From the NCBI RefSeq assembly GCF_030499575.1, contig NZ_JASTLC010000001.1, positions 6,782,001 through 6,846,000 on the forward strand: a stretch of 64,000 nucleotides of DNA, given 5' to 3'. The stretch's first letter is position 1; each line of letters opens with the position of its first letter. A program made the position numbers and the translations under genes. This DNA comes from Streptomyces sp. DG2A-72 (lineage in GTDB: Bacteria > Actinomycetota > Actinomycetes > Streptomycetales > Streptomycetaceae). The notes beneath the pieces were generated by a model. The model did no database searches. It was not told the DNA's origin and saw nothing but the letters and a program-made list of their open reading frames with translations. Shown in pieces: positions 8,036-16,481 of this stretch.

Positions 8036-8264
8036 GTCAGGCCCCCGTAGCCCTGTGAAAGATCCCCGTACGTCCCCGTTCGTCGGAGAGGCGTGGTCAG
8101 TGCTCTGCCGACGAGTGCCAGCATGCCCGCCCCCGCGGCCGGACGACGAAAGTTGTCCACAGGCGGTGGGTATTCTTCGTACAAATCAGACGCCCGGTGG
8201 GGGATCGGAATCGAACCGTCCCGGAGTCGGGACTTCACCCATGTGCAGCGGGTAACGTCGGGGC

Positions 8265-8861
8265 GTGTCCGCCGACCCACTGCACCGTGCCGGAACTCCA
8301 CAGCGCAGTACGACGAGCCCGCCGCCGAGCGGCCCGGGGGCGAGCGCGATCGAGGTGCGCCGGAGCGCCCGCAGACGCAGGACGGTCTCCGCGTACCGCG
8401 AGGGCGATCGCACCGTAGTGCTCATTCCTGCCCGGATGTCCGAGGCGGAGGAGCAGCGCTGGGTCAACGTCATGCTCGACAAGCTCGCCGCCCAGGAGAG
8501 CAAGCGGCAGTTGGGCGACGCCGAGCTCGCCGAGCGGGCGGAACGGCTCTCGGACCAGTACTTCGGCGGTCGCGCCCGGCCCACGTCCGTGCGCTGGGTC
8601 ACCAACCAGAACACACGCTGGGGCTCGTGCACCCCGGCCGAGGGCAGTATCCGGCTCTCGCACCGGCTGCAGGGCATGCCCGAGTACGTCGTCGACTACG
8701 TCCTGCTCCATGAGCTCGCGCATCTGCTGGTCCCCGGACACGGGCCCCGGTTCTGGCGCCTGCTGGAGGCGTACCCGCGCACCGAGCGGGCCCGCGGCTA
8801 TCTCGAAGGGGTGGTCGCCGCCGACCGGCTGCCGCATCTGCCCGGCGAGCGCACCGAGTGA
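8265..8861 (+). CDS. YgjP/DUF45-type zinc metallopeptidase
   Basis: 198 residues. The NTRWGSC segment and the zincin motif LLHELAHLLVPGHGPRFW (HExxH plus a downstream His) define the YgjP-like metallopeptidase family. It is probably cytoplasmic: there is no signal peptide or membrane helix. GTG 8265 lacks a ribosome site, and TAACGT at 8253-8258 is correctly placed for leaderless transcription. The first 40 residues are low-complexity. It is transcribed away from the ThiF/ABC1 pair. Substrate unknown. Confidence 0.85.
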   Translation: MSADPLHRAGTPQRSTTSPPPSGPGASAIEVRRSARRRRTVSAYREGDRTVVLIPARMSEAEEQRWVNVMLDKLAAQESKRQLGDAELAERAERLSDQYFGGRARPTSVRWVTNQNTRWGSCTPAEGSIRLSHRLQGMPEYVVDYVLLHELAHLLVPGHGPRFWRLLEAYPRTERARGYLEGVVAADRLPHLPGERTE

Positions 8862-8999
8862 CCACTCCTGCCGACGGGGCCCGAAGTGCCGTCGAAGGGT
8901 CATTGTGTACCGGGTCTGTACCGACTTCGTCCGGTGCCCGAGTTTGCAGTTAGCCTGACGCGACGCACTCACATTCGGGATGGGGGACGGTCGTTACGC

Positions 9000-10745
9000 A
9001 TGGCCAGGGAATTCCAACGCGGCCACAAGGCCAAGATCAGTGACCTCACCGCGGGCACGGATCTGTACGTAGGTGTGCAGATTTCGGGCCCCGGGCTGAG
9101 CTTCGACATCAGCTGCTTCGGCCTCGACGCCGACGAACGGCTCTCGGACGACCGGTACTTCGTCTTCTTCAACCAGCCGAAGTCCCCCGAGGAGTCCATC
9201 CAACTGCTGGGGGCGCAGGCCGGCGACACGGAGTCCTTCCGGGTCACGCTCGACAGGATCCCGCCGCAGATCCAGAAGCTGTCCTTCACGGCGACGCTGG
9301 ACGGCGCCGGTCAGCTGTCGCAGATCGCTCCCGGATACATCCGCATCGTCGCCGGTGGCGAGGAAGTGGCCCGCTATCCCTTCAACGGCTCGGAGTTCTC
9401 CACCGAACGGGCCGTGATGCTGGGCGACTTCTACCTGAAGGACGTCTGGCGGTTCGCCGCGGTCGGCCAGGGCTTCGACGGCGGCCTCGACGCACTGCTG
9501 AAGAACTTCGGCGGCGAGGTCCTCGAAGAGGAGACGCCCGAGCCGCAGCCGCAGGCCCAGGCAGGTGCGGCTCCCGGTTTCGCGCCGCCCGCGCAGGCCG
9601 CCGCGCCGCCTGCCTTCGGCGCCCCGTCCACTCCGGAACCCGCCCCCGCGCCGACCCCGGCGCCTCCGGCACCGCAGCCCGCCGCGCAGGGCTTCGCGCC
9701 CCCGCCCGCGGCCACTCCGCCGGCAGCACCTCAGGCCCCGGCGCCCGCACCCTCCGTGCACGCCGCGCCCACCGTCGTCGCCCCGATGAGCCCGCCCGGC
9801 GGTGCCCAGGTGCCGCCCCCGGCCCCCGCCCCGGCGCCCTACGGACAGCCCCCCGGCCAGCAGCAGCCGCCGTACGGCCAGGCTCCCGGCCAGACCGCCC
9901 CGCTGCCGCCCGGCTACGCCCAGCCCCAGGCACCGCAGGCCCCGCAGTCACCGCAAGCCCCCACGCCGCCGCCCGGCTACGGTCAGCCGACCCCGCCCCC
10001 GGGCTATGGACAGCCGCCGCAGTTCGGACAGGCCCACGGCCAGCAGGCAGCCCCGTACGGCGCTCCCCAGGGAACCCCGCAGGCTCCCGGTGTGGCCGCC
10101 GCGCTCCAGAAGTTCAAGGAGACGCCCACCGGGCAGCGCTGGACGCAGCAGAACAAGAAGATGGTCCGCGTCGACCTCGGCGTCGGCGGGCAGCCGGTGC
10201 TGGCCCGGCAGGGCAGCATGGTGCTCTACCAGGGCAAGGTCGACTTCAGCTACAAGAGCGCGGGCTTCGCCGGCCGGATCGCGGGCAACGCGACCGGCCA
10301 GGAGATGCAGCTGATGCGCTGTACCGGCCAGGGCCAGGTGTTCCTCGCCGAGAACTCCACGATGCTGCACCCCATCGAGCTCCAGGGCGACGGCATCTGT
10401 GTCTCCGCCGATAACGTCCTCGCCTTCGACGAGAGCCTCCAGCACGAGGTCCGCCGTATCGAGGGACACGGCATCCCCGGAGGCGCGCTGTTCACGATGC
10501 AGTTCACCGGGACCGGCACGATCGTCGTGAAGACGCACGGCACGCCCGTGGTGCTGCCGGTCACGCCCACGACGTTCGCGGACTGCAACGCCGTGGTCGC
10601 CTGGTCGGCCGCCGCCCAGGTGGTCGTCTCCAGCCAGGTCCGCATGCGCCGCAACGCCTACCCCGGCGACACCGGGGAGAGCGTCAACCTCCAGTTCCGT
10701 GGCGCGCCCGGCAACTTCATCGTCGTCCAGCCGTACGAGATCTGA
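9000..10745 (+). CDS. TerD-AIM24 fusion protein with proline-rich linker
   Basis: 581 residues. Residues 1-175 are a TerD domain (DLYVGVQISGPGLSFDISCF, DDRYFVFFNQPKSPE, FRAAVGQGF-like end); TerD proteins bind calcium and belong to tellurite/stress systems. Residues 175-385 are a Pro/Ala/Gln-rich linker with repeated PPGYGQP units. The C-terminal 190 residues are an AIM24 domain (MVRVDLGVGGQPVLARQGSMVLYQG), related to the next two gene products. ATG 9000 has GGGGGA upstream; the frame is open from 8886, but no better start is seen. Probable three-gene operon. The fusion suggests a membrane- or surface-associated stress complex; inference only. Confidence 0.88.
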   Translation: MAREFQRGHKAKISDLTAGTDLYVGVQISGPGLSFDISCFGLDADERLSDDRYFVFFNQPKSPEESIQLLGAQAGDTESFRVTLDRIPPQIQKLSFTATLDGAGQLSQIAPGYIRIVAGGEEVARYPFNGSEFSTERAVMLGDFYLKDVWRFAAVGQGFDGGLDALLKNFGGEVLEEETPEPQPQAQAGAAPGFAPPAQAAAPPAFGAPSTPEPAPAPTPAPPAPQPAAQGFAPPPAATPPAAPQAPAPAPSVHAAPTVVAPMSPPGGAQVPPPAPAPAPYGQPPGQQQPPYGQAPGQTAPLPPGYAQPQAPQAPQSPQAPTPPPGYGQPTPPPGYGQPPQFGQAHGQQAAPYGAPQGTPQAPGVAAALQKFKETPTGQRWTQQNKKMVRVDLGVGGQPVLARQGSMVLYQGKVDFSYKSAGFAGRIAGNATGQEMQLMRCTGQGQVFLAENSTMLHPIELQGDGICVSADNVLAFDESLQHEVRRIEGHGIPGGALFTMQFTGTGTIVVKTHGTPVVLPVTPTTFADCNAVVAWSAAAQVVVSSQVRMRRNAYPGDTGESVNLQFRGAPGNFIVVQPYEI

Positions 10746-10758
10746 GGGAGAGCCCGTC

Positions 10759-11439
10759 ATGAACCAGCCGCTCGCGGGCTACGCTCCCGCACCCGTCACC
10801 GCCCGCATGGAGAACCACGGCAACCACATGCTGAAGGTCGCCATGCAGACCGGAAACGACCTCCTCGCGCGCGTGGGGTCGATGGTCGCCTACGAAGGGT
10901 TCGTCCAGTACGAGCCCAACCCGCCCGCCGTCCGCCAGATCGCCCGCGACTGGGCCACCGGCGAGGGCGCGCCCCTGATGAAGTGCTCCGGCGACGGCCT
11001 GCTCTACCTCGCCGACTACGGCGCCAACGTCGTCGTGATCAACCTCAACGGCGACGGGATCTCCGTCAACGCCACCAACCTGCTCGCCTTCGACGCCCAC
11101 CTCACCTGGGGCGTCGAGCGGGTCAAGGGGCTGGCGAAGTTCGCCGGGCAGGGCCTGTGGAACACCAAGATCTCCGGGCAGGGCTGGGTCGCGCTGACCT
11201 CCCGGGGCAAGCCGATCGTCGTCGACTGCGGCGGTGGCGAGGACGAGACGTACGTCGACCCGGACGCGCTCGTCGCCTGGTCCCCGAACCTCAAGGTGAA
11301 GGGCAAGCGCAGCTTCAAGGCGCAGTCGCTCATCGGCCGGGGCAGCGGTGAGGCCTTCCAGATGGCCTTCTCCGGCCAGGGCATCGTCGTCGTCCAGCCC
11401 AGCGAGGACAGCACCGACCGTCTCCGGGTCCGGGGCTGA
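10759..11439 (+). CDS. AIM24-family protein, copy 2
   Basis: 226 residues, nearly all AIM24 domain (MLKVAMQTGNDLLARVGSMVAYEGFVQYE; GDGLLYLADYG; GQGIVVVQPSE at the end). GAGGGAG precedes ATG 10759, thirteen bases after the TerD-AIM24 stop. It has no signal peptide. AIM24 was named for a yeast mitochondrial inner-membrane protein; bacterial members are largely uncharacterised. It is clearly paralogous to the C-terminal part of the first gene and to the third gene, implying local duplication. Confidence 0.85.
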   Translation: MNQPLAGYAPAPVTARMENHGNHMLKVAMQTGNDLLARVGSMVAYEGFVQYEPNPPAVRQIARDWATGEGAPLMKCSGDGLLYLADYGANVVVINLNGDGISVNATNLLAFDAHLTWGVERVKGLAKFAGQGLWNTKISGQGWVALTSRGKPIVVDCGGGEDETYVDPDALVAWSPNLKVKGKRSFKAQSLIGRGSGEAFQMAFSGQGIVVVQPSEDSTDRLRVRG

Positions 11440-11453
11440 GGGGGAGCACCACC

Positions 11454-12209
11454 ATGCAGAGTCCGCTTTTCGCCTACAACGACCAGCAGACCCAGGAGCG
11501 TTGGAGCCTGCAGAACAAGCAGATGCTCCGCGTCGCCGTGGATGGTCACGAGGACCTCCTCGCCCGCAAGGGCACGATGGTCGCCTACCAGGGCCTCGTC
11601 GAGTTCGACGCCGAGTACCAGAGCCGCAATCAGGGACGCGCGCGTGCCCGCACCGGCGAGGGCCTGGACCTGATGCGCTGCCACGGACAGGGCACGGTCT
11701 ACCTCGCCAACCTCGCGCAGCACGTCCATGTGATGGAGGTGGACCACGACGGGCTGACCGTCGACAGCAGCTACGTCCTCGCCATGGACTCCTCGCTGCA
11801 CCACGAGGTCATCGCCGTCGACAGCCTCTACGGCATCTCCGGCTCCGGGAAGTACCAGCTCAACATCACCGGCCGCGGCAAGGTCGCGCTGATGACCTCG
11901 GGCGCCCCGCTGATGATGCAGGTGACACCCGACAAGTACGTCAACTGCGACGCCGACGCCATCGTCGCCTGGTCGACCTCCCTGCGCGTGCAGATGCAGG
12001 CCCAGACGCACTCCTCCGGGATCTGGCGGCGCCGCGGCAACACCGGTGAGGGCTGGGAACTCAGCTTCATGGGCAGCGGCTACGCCCTCGTCCAGCCCAG
12101 CGAGCTGCTTCCGCCGCAGAACGCCCAGGTCGGCTCGGGCGCCGCCGCGCAGTTCGGCATGGGGCAGCAGGGGGCACGGGGGCAGAACCAAGGCAACGTC
12201 TGGAGCTGA
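11454..12209 (+). CDS. AIM24-family protein, copy 3
   Basis: 251 residues. AIM24 domain from about residue 15 (MLRVAVDGHEDLLARKGTMVAYQGLVEFD) to GYALVQPSELLPP near 220, then a Gly/Gln-rich tail. Like copy 1 it has a QxW-T/S-QNK lead-in (ERWSLQNKQ), so copies 1 and 3 share more at this edge than copy 2 does. GGGGGAG precedes ATG 11454. It is the last gene of the cluster and is followed by a strong bidirectional terminator. The three products may assemble together. Confidence 0.85.
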   Translation: MQSPLFAYNDQQTQERWSLQNKQMLRVAVDGHEDLLARKGTMVAYQGLVEFDAEYQSRNQGRARARTGEGLDLMRCHGQGTVYLANLAQHVHVMEVDHDGLTVDSSYVLAMDSSLHHEVIAVDSLYGISGSGKYQLNITGRGKVALMTSGAPLMMQVTPDKYVNCDADAIVAWSTSLRVQMQAQTHSSGIWRRRGNTGEGWELSFMGSGYALVQPSELLPPQNAQVGSGAAAQFGMGQQGARGQNQGNVWS

Positions 12210-12222
12210 CCGCACGTGACAG

Positions 12223-12257
12223 GTAAGGGGTGACCACCAATGGCGGTCACCCCTTAC
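12223..12257. terminator. Bidirectional terminator after the AIM24 cluster
   Basis: Perfect 13-bp inverted repeat (12223-12235 with 12245-12257) between the convergent AIM24 and Nudix genes. Confidence 0.85.
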
Positions 12258-12261
12258 ACGT

Positions 12262-12777
12262 TCACAGCCTGGCGCGCGTCGCTTCCAGCAGTCGTACGAC
12301 CGACTCGTCCGCTACGGTCGCCACCTCGTCGTAGGCGAACCAGCGCAGGTCGAGCGACTCGTCGCTGATTGCTTCCACGGCCCCGGCCGGAGCAGCCGCC
12401 GCGTACTGGACGTCGAGGTGCCAGGCGCAGGGCGTGGGATGCCGGTCCAGGCGCACCGGGCCGCCGGACAGCAGGGCCAGGCCCGCGATGCCCGACTCCT
12501 CGGTCGCCTCGCGCAGCGCGGCAGCCTGCACAGAGGTGTCCTGCGGCTCGCAGTGGCCGCCCATCTGCAGCCACATCCGCAGCTTCTTGTGCAGGGTCAG
12601 CAGGACTCGCCCGCGCGAGGGGTCGATCACCAGCGCGCTCGCCGTGATGTGCCCGTCCTTGCAGGCCTTCCACATGCCGTCCGGGTGTGCCGCGAGATGG
12701 TCCAGGTACGCCTGGCGCAGCTCTTCCTGGCCCTCGTACCCCTTCAGCACGAGGACCGCGTCGTCGTACAGGCTCAC
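12262..12777 (-). CDS. Nudix hydrolase
   Basis: 171 residues. The Nudix box GGHCEPQDTSVQAA ... REATEESGI is intact; its substrate (a nucleoside diphosphate derivative) cannot be predicted. GTG 12777 overlaps the stop of the upstream DUF2342 gene (GTGA), so it is translationally coupled to it. A much longer open frame reaches 13809, but that part is a shadow of the DUF2342 gene. Confidence 0.88.
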   Translation of the reverse strand: MSLYDDAVLVLKGYEGQEELRQAYLDHLAAHPDGMWKACKDGHITASALVIDPSRGRVLLTLHKKLRMWLQMGGHCEPQDTSVQAAALREATEESGIAGLALLSGGPVRLDRHPTPCAWHLDVQYAAAAPAGAVEAISDESLDLRWFAYDEVATVADESVVRLLEATRARL

Positions 12778-14192
12778 TCGGTGTCGTCGTCCTCGCTCTT
12801 GTCCCGCTTCTTGAGGTCGGGCTTGTCCGCGGCCTCGCCGAGCATCTTGTCCAGCTCGGAGAAGTCGAGCTGCTCGCGGTGCACGAAACCGTCGGGGTCG
12901 TCCAGGTCGGAGGCCGTCGGCAGCATGTCCGGGTGGGCCCACAGGGCGTCCCGGCCGTCGACACCGCGCGCGTCCGTCAGGGAGGCCCACAGACGGGAGG
13001 CGTCCCGCAGCCGGCGGGGGCGCAGCTCCAGGCCGATCAGCGTGGCGAACGTCTGCTCGGCCGGGCCGCCCGAGGCACGACGGCGGCGCAGGGTCTCGCG
13101 CAGCGCGTCCGCGGACGACAGACGGGGCTTGGCGGCCGCGTGGACCACCGCGTCCACCCAGCCCTCGACGAGCGCCAGAGCCGTCTCCAGACGGGCCAGA
13201 GCGGCCTTCTGCTCGGGCGTGTCCTCCGGCTGGAACATGCCCTGCTGGAGGGCGTCCTGCAGTTGCTCGGGGTTCTGCGGGTCGAACTGGCCGACCACGT
13301 CCTCCAGCTTGGCGGTGTCGACCTTGATCCCGCGCGCGTACCCGTCGACTGCGCCGAACAGGTGCGAGCGCAGCCACGGCACATGTGCGAAGAGGCGCTG
13401 GTGGGCGGCCTCGCGCAGGGCGAGATACAGCCGCACCTCCTCCTTCGGCACACCGAGGTCCTTGCCCAGCGCCTCGATGTTCACCGGCAGCAGCGCGGCC
13501 TTGCCGGCCGGGCCGAGCGGCAGGCCGATGTCGGTCGAGCCGACGACCTCGCCCGCGAGCACGCCGACGGCCTGCCCGATCTGCGTGCCGAACATGGCGC
13601 CGCCCATGGAACGCATCATGCCGATCAGCGGGCCCGCCATGGCCTGCATCTCCTCCGGCAGGACATCGCCCATGGCCGCGCCGACGCGCTCGGCGACCGG
13701 GTCGACCAGCTCCTTCCACGCGGGCAGGGTCGCCTCGACCCACTCCGCGCGGCTCCATGCCACGGCGGTGCCCGCGCCGGACGGCAGCGAGGTCGCGTCG
13801 TCGAGCCACAGGTCGGCCAGGCGGACGGCCTCCTGGACCGCGGTGCGGTCGGCGGGGCCGACGCTCGCGTCCTTGACGCCGTCCGACGTGCCCTGGGAGA
13901 CCGTCTGGCGGGCGATCTGCTTGGCCATGTCCCAGTTCACCGGCCCGCCCTCGTACGAGAGCATCTGGCCGAGCTGCTGGAACGCGGCGCCCAGGTCGGT
14001 GGGGTTCAGCGAGCCGAACATGGCCGCGAACGGATTGTCCGCACCGGAGCCTGAAGCTCCGGGCAGCCCGCCGAAACCGAACGGGTTGGCCGGGCCCTGA
14101 CCACCACCGCTCTGCTGGTCCTTCTTCTTGCCCTCGTCGCCGTCTTCCGGCTCCTCCGGCGGAAGGCCGAATCCGAATGGGGTGTCACTCAC
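12774..14192 (-). CDS. DUF2342 zincin-like putative metalloprotease
   Basis: 472 residues. A Gly/Pro-rich disordered N-terminus (1-50) precedes a helical body; the motif REAAHQRLFAHVPW near residue 240 resembles the metal-binding helix of zincins but is not a classical HExxH. The acidic C-terminus (DKSEDDDTE) is probably unstructured. Proteins of this family are annotated as zinc-dependent metalloproteases or hydrolases in actinobacteria without firm biochemistry. From memory a homologue lies in the same neighbourhood in M. tuberculosis (Rv3195). It is the first gene of a two-gene unit with the Nudix hydrolase. Confidence 0.8.
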   Translation of the reverse strand: MSDTPFGFGLPPEEPEDGDEGKKKDQQSGGGQGPANPFGFGGLPGASGSGADNPFAAMFGSLNPTDLGAAFQQLGQMLSYEGGPVNWDMAKQIARQTVSQGTSDGVKDASVGPADRTAVQEAVRLADLWLDDATSLPSGAGTAVAWSRAEWVEATLPAWKELVDPVAERVGAAMGDVLPEEMQAMAGPLIGMMRSMGGAMFGTQIGQAVGVLAGEVVGSTDIGLPLGPAGKAALLPVNIEALGKDLGVPKEEVRLYLALREAAHQRLFAHVPWLRSHLFGAVDGYARGIKVDTAKLEDVVGQFDPQNPEQLQDALQQGMFQPEDTPEQKAALARLETALALVEGWVDAVVHAAAKPRLSSADALRETLRRRRASGGPAEQTFATLIGLELRPRRLRDASRLWASLTDARGVDGRDALWAHPDMLPTASDLDDPDGFVHREQLDFSELDKMLGEAADKPDLKKRDKSEDDDTE

Positions 14193-14383
14193 GGGATTCC
14201 TCGGCTGTTAAGGCCACCGGTTGGCTCCGGCGGCACGACTGCCCGATAACACCACCCAGCGTAGACACCCGGGGCCGTTCGGGCCTCGGTGCTCCGCCGA
14301 CTCTTGGCCTGCGGCAGGATGGATGCACCTGGTACGCACGCGTCGCTCGCGTTCGTACTGAAGACAACCGCTGGAGACGCCCG

Positions 14384-15502
14384 GTGAGTTCCCCAGATCC
14401 ACAGGTTCGCGCAGCGCGAAACCACTCAACCACGCCCGCGTCCGCTCTGCGCGGGCCCGTCGTCGCGGTCACCGGTGCCGCGTCCGGCATCGGTGCGCTG
14501 CTCACCGAGCGGCTCGCCGCGTCCGAGGAGATCAAGCAGGTCATCGCGATCGACGAGCGGCGCGGCGAGTGCGCCGGTGCCCAGTGGCACATCCTCGACG
14601 TGCGGGATCCGGCGATCGCGGACAAGCTGCGGGGCGCGGACGTGGTGGTGCATCTGGCGCTCGACCTGGATCTGGAGACCGACGCCGCGGCCCGAACGGC
14701 CTACAACGTCCGGGGGACACAGACCGTACTGACCGCCGCGGCGGCGGCCGGGGTGCACCGGGTGGTCGTGTGTACGTCGGCGATGGTCTACGGGGCGCTG
14801 CCGGACAACGAGCTGCCGTTGTCCGAGGACGCGGAGCTGCGGGCCACGGCCGAGGCCACCGGGGTCGGGGATCTGCTGGAGATCGAGCGGCTCGCGCGGC
14901 GCGCTCCGCGGGCGCATCCGGGGCTCAATGTCACCGTGGTCCGGCCCTCGGTGCTGGTCGGGGGCACCGACACCGCGCTGACCAGGTACTTCGAGTCGCC
15001 TCGGCTGCTTGTCGTCGCCGGGTCCCGGCCCGCCTGGCAGTTCTGCCATGTCGAGGATCTGTGCAGTGCTCTGGAGTACGCCGTCCTGGAGAAGGTCGAC
15101 GGGGAGCTGGCCGTCGGATGTGACGGATGGCTGGAGCAGGAGGAGGTCGAGGAGCTGAGCGGGATCCGGCGGATGGAGCTGCCGTCCGCGGTCGCGCTGG
15201 GCGCGGCGGCTCGGCTGCACCGGATCGGGCTCACGCCGTCTCCGGCGGGGGATCTGGCCTACACGATGTATCCGTGGGTGGTGAGCGGGAGCCGGCTGCA
15301 TGACGCCGGGTGGCGGCCGCAGTGGACCAATGAGGAGGTCCTTGCGGAGCTGCTGGAGGAGGTCTCCGGTCGGCACACGGTCGTCGGGCGGCGGCTGGGG
15401 CGCAAGGACGCGACGGCGGCGGGGGCCGCGGGTGCGACGGTGGCGCTGCTCGGTGCGGCGGCCGTGGTGCGGCGGGCCCGGAAGGCCAGGCGTCGGGTCT
15501 GA
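14384..15502 (+). CDS. NAD-dependent epimerase/SDR-like protein lacking the catalytic YxxxK
   Basis: 372 residues. The N-terminus has a good Rossmann nucleotide-binding motif (VAVTGAASGIGALL, then AIDERR) and an extended-SDR core (DVVVHLAL, NVRGTQTVLTAA, VVVCTSAMVYGALPDN). Where YxxxK should stand the protein reads TGVGDLLEIERL, so both catalytic Tyr and Lys appear to be lost. A hydrophobic stretch near the C-terminus (AAGAAGATVALLGAAAVV) followed by an Arg-rich end could anchor it to the membrane. GTG 14384 has GGAG about eight bases upstream. Probably a binding or regulatory protein rather than an active epimerase. Confidence 0.75.
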   Translation: MSSPDPQVRAARNHSTTPASALRGPVVAVTGAASGIGALLTERLAASEEIKQVIAIDERRGECAGAQWHILDVRDPAIADKLRGADVVVHLALDLDLETDAAARTAYNVRGTQTVLTAAAAAGVHRVVVCTSAMVYGALPDNELPLSEDAELRATAEATGVGDLLEIERLARRAPRAHPGLNVTVVRPSVLVGGTDTALTRYFESPRLLVVAGSRPAWQFCHVEDLCSALEYAVLEKVDGELAVGCDGWLEQEEVEELSGIRRMELPSAVALGAAARLHRIGLTPSPAGDLAYTMYPWVVSGSRLHDAGWRPQWTNEEVLAELLEEVSGRHTVVGRRLGRKDATAAGAAGATVALLGAAAVVRRARKARRRV

Positions 15503-15614
15503 CGGGTACGAGTTCCCGGACCCGGGCGTTTGTAGGAGGCTCCGAAGCTCCACGCGCGCGTGCCTGGTGAAAGTTCTCTTCCGGGTTGTCAGTGGCGTGG
15601 GGCACGATGGAGAC

Positions 15615-16073
15615 ATGGCACCCACGAACGATCATCCCGGTGAGCAGGCCGCGCACGATCCCATCAAGCTGATCGCCATCCGGGAGACGGCCCTCTCCCT
15701 CGACGAGGTCTTCAAGGCCGTCGGGGACGACGCCGCCGGCGGGACCGCGCTGTTCGTCGGGACCGTGCGGAATCACGACGGGGGCGCCGATGTCGATGAG
15801 CTCGGGTACTCGTGCCATCCCAGTGCCGAGGCCGAGATGCGGCGGATCGCCGAGAAGGTCGTCGCCGATTTCCCGGTGCGCGCGCTCGCGGCGGTGCACC
15901 GGGTCGGGGACCTCAAAGTGGGGGACCTCGCCGTCGTCGTCGCCGTGTCCTGCCCGCATCGGGGTGAGGCCTTCGAGGCCTGCCGGAAACTCATCGACGA
16001 CCTCAAGCACGAAGCGCCGATCTGGAAGCACCAGAAGTTCTCGGACGGCACAGAAGAATGGGTTGGCGCGTAG
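15615..16073 (+). CDS. moaE: Molybdopterin synthase catalytic subunit MoaE
   Basis: 152 residues. It matches MoaE throughout: GTALFVGTVRNHDGG, AAVHRVGDLKVGDLAVVVAVSCPHRGEAF, and the C-terminal lysine-containing segment PIWKHQKFSDGTEEWVG that transfers sulfur into precursor Z. The sulfur carrier MoaD is not encoded nearby. ATG 15615 has GGAG only two bases upstream, so the gene may be leaderless. It is downstream of the SDR-like gene in the same direction. Confidence 0.9.
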   Translation: MAPTNDHPGEQAAHDPIKLIAIRETALSLDEVFKAVGDDAAGGTALFVGTVRNHDGGADVDELGYSCHPSAEAEMRRIAEKVVADFPVRALAAVHRVGDLKVGDLAVVVAVSCPHRGEAFEACRKLIDDLKHEAPIWKHQKFSDGTEEWVGA

Positions 16074-16248
16074 CGCCGTCGTTGAGGGGTGGTGGTCGGG
16101 CGACGGGAGGGCGGGTCGGCGCCTGCTGACCGAACGCCGGGCCACCCTTCCGGTTGCGTAACCCGACCCCCGGCGTGAGCGTTGTCCGTGCAGCTGGTTA
16201 ATCTGCTGATCAGTCAGTTGCGGTCGCTCATGGGGATGGGAGGACGGC

Positions 16249-16413
16249 ATGGCGGCGCTCGCCTGGTTGCTGATTCCGCTTTTGGCTGCGATCGGTGCCG
16301 GTCTGTGGGGCAGTTGGGCCAACCGGACCCGGAAGGCGCGAGGCGACGGTCCCGAGCTCGACGGGTACGCGCGCTTCCGCGAGGCCATGGAGAAGCCCCG
16401 CACCCATACGTGA
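16249..16413 (+). CDS. Small single-pass membrane protein
   Basis: 54 residues from ATG 16249, preceded by GGGAGGA. Residues 3-24 form a clean transmembrane helix (LAWLLIPLLAAIGAGLWGSWA), followed by a basic stretch (NRTRKARG) and a polar tail ending EKPRTHT. It lies 68 bases upstream of the PDZ/Lon-like protease gene in the same direction. It may be a partner or membrane adaptor of that protease; this is inference from position. Codon use has the expected GC-rich third positions. Confidence 0.7.
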   Translation: MAALAWLLIPLLAAIGAGLWGSWANRTRKARGDGPELDGYARFREAMEKPRTHT

Positions 16414-16481
16414 CAGGGGCCGGCCGCCCGGACGGACGGCCCTGACGGTCCGCTGACAGCAGTGTCCCGTACTGTCGTTCC

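Noticed and set aside
8195..8225. Sequence resembling a tRNA T-arm (GGGATCGGAATCGAACC)
   Set aside because: No matching acceptor stem, D-arm or anticodon loop could be drawn around it.
9545..10085. Low-complexity GC-rich stretch considered as non-coding
   Set aside because: It stays in frame and encodes the Pro/Gln-rich linker between TerD and AIM24 domains.
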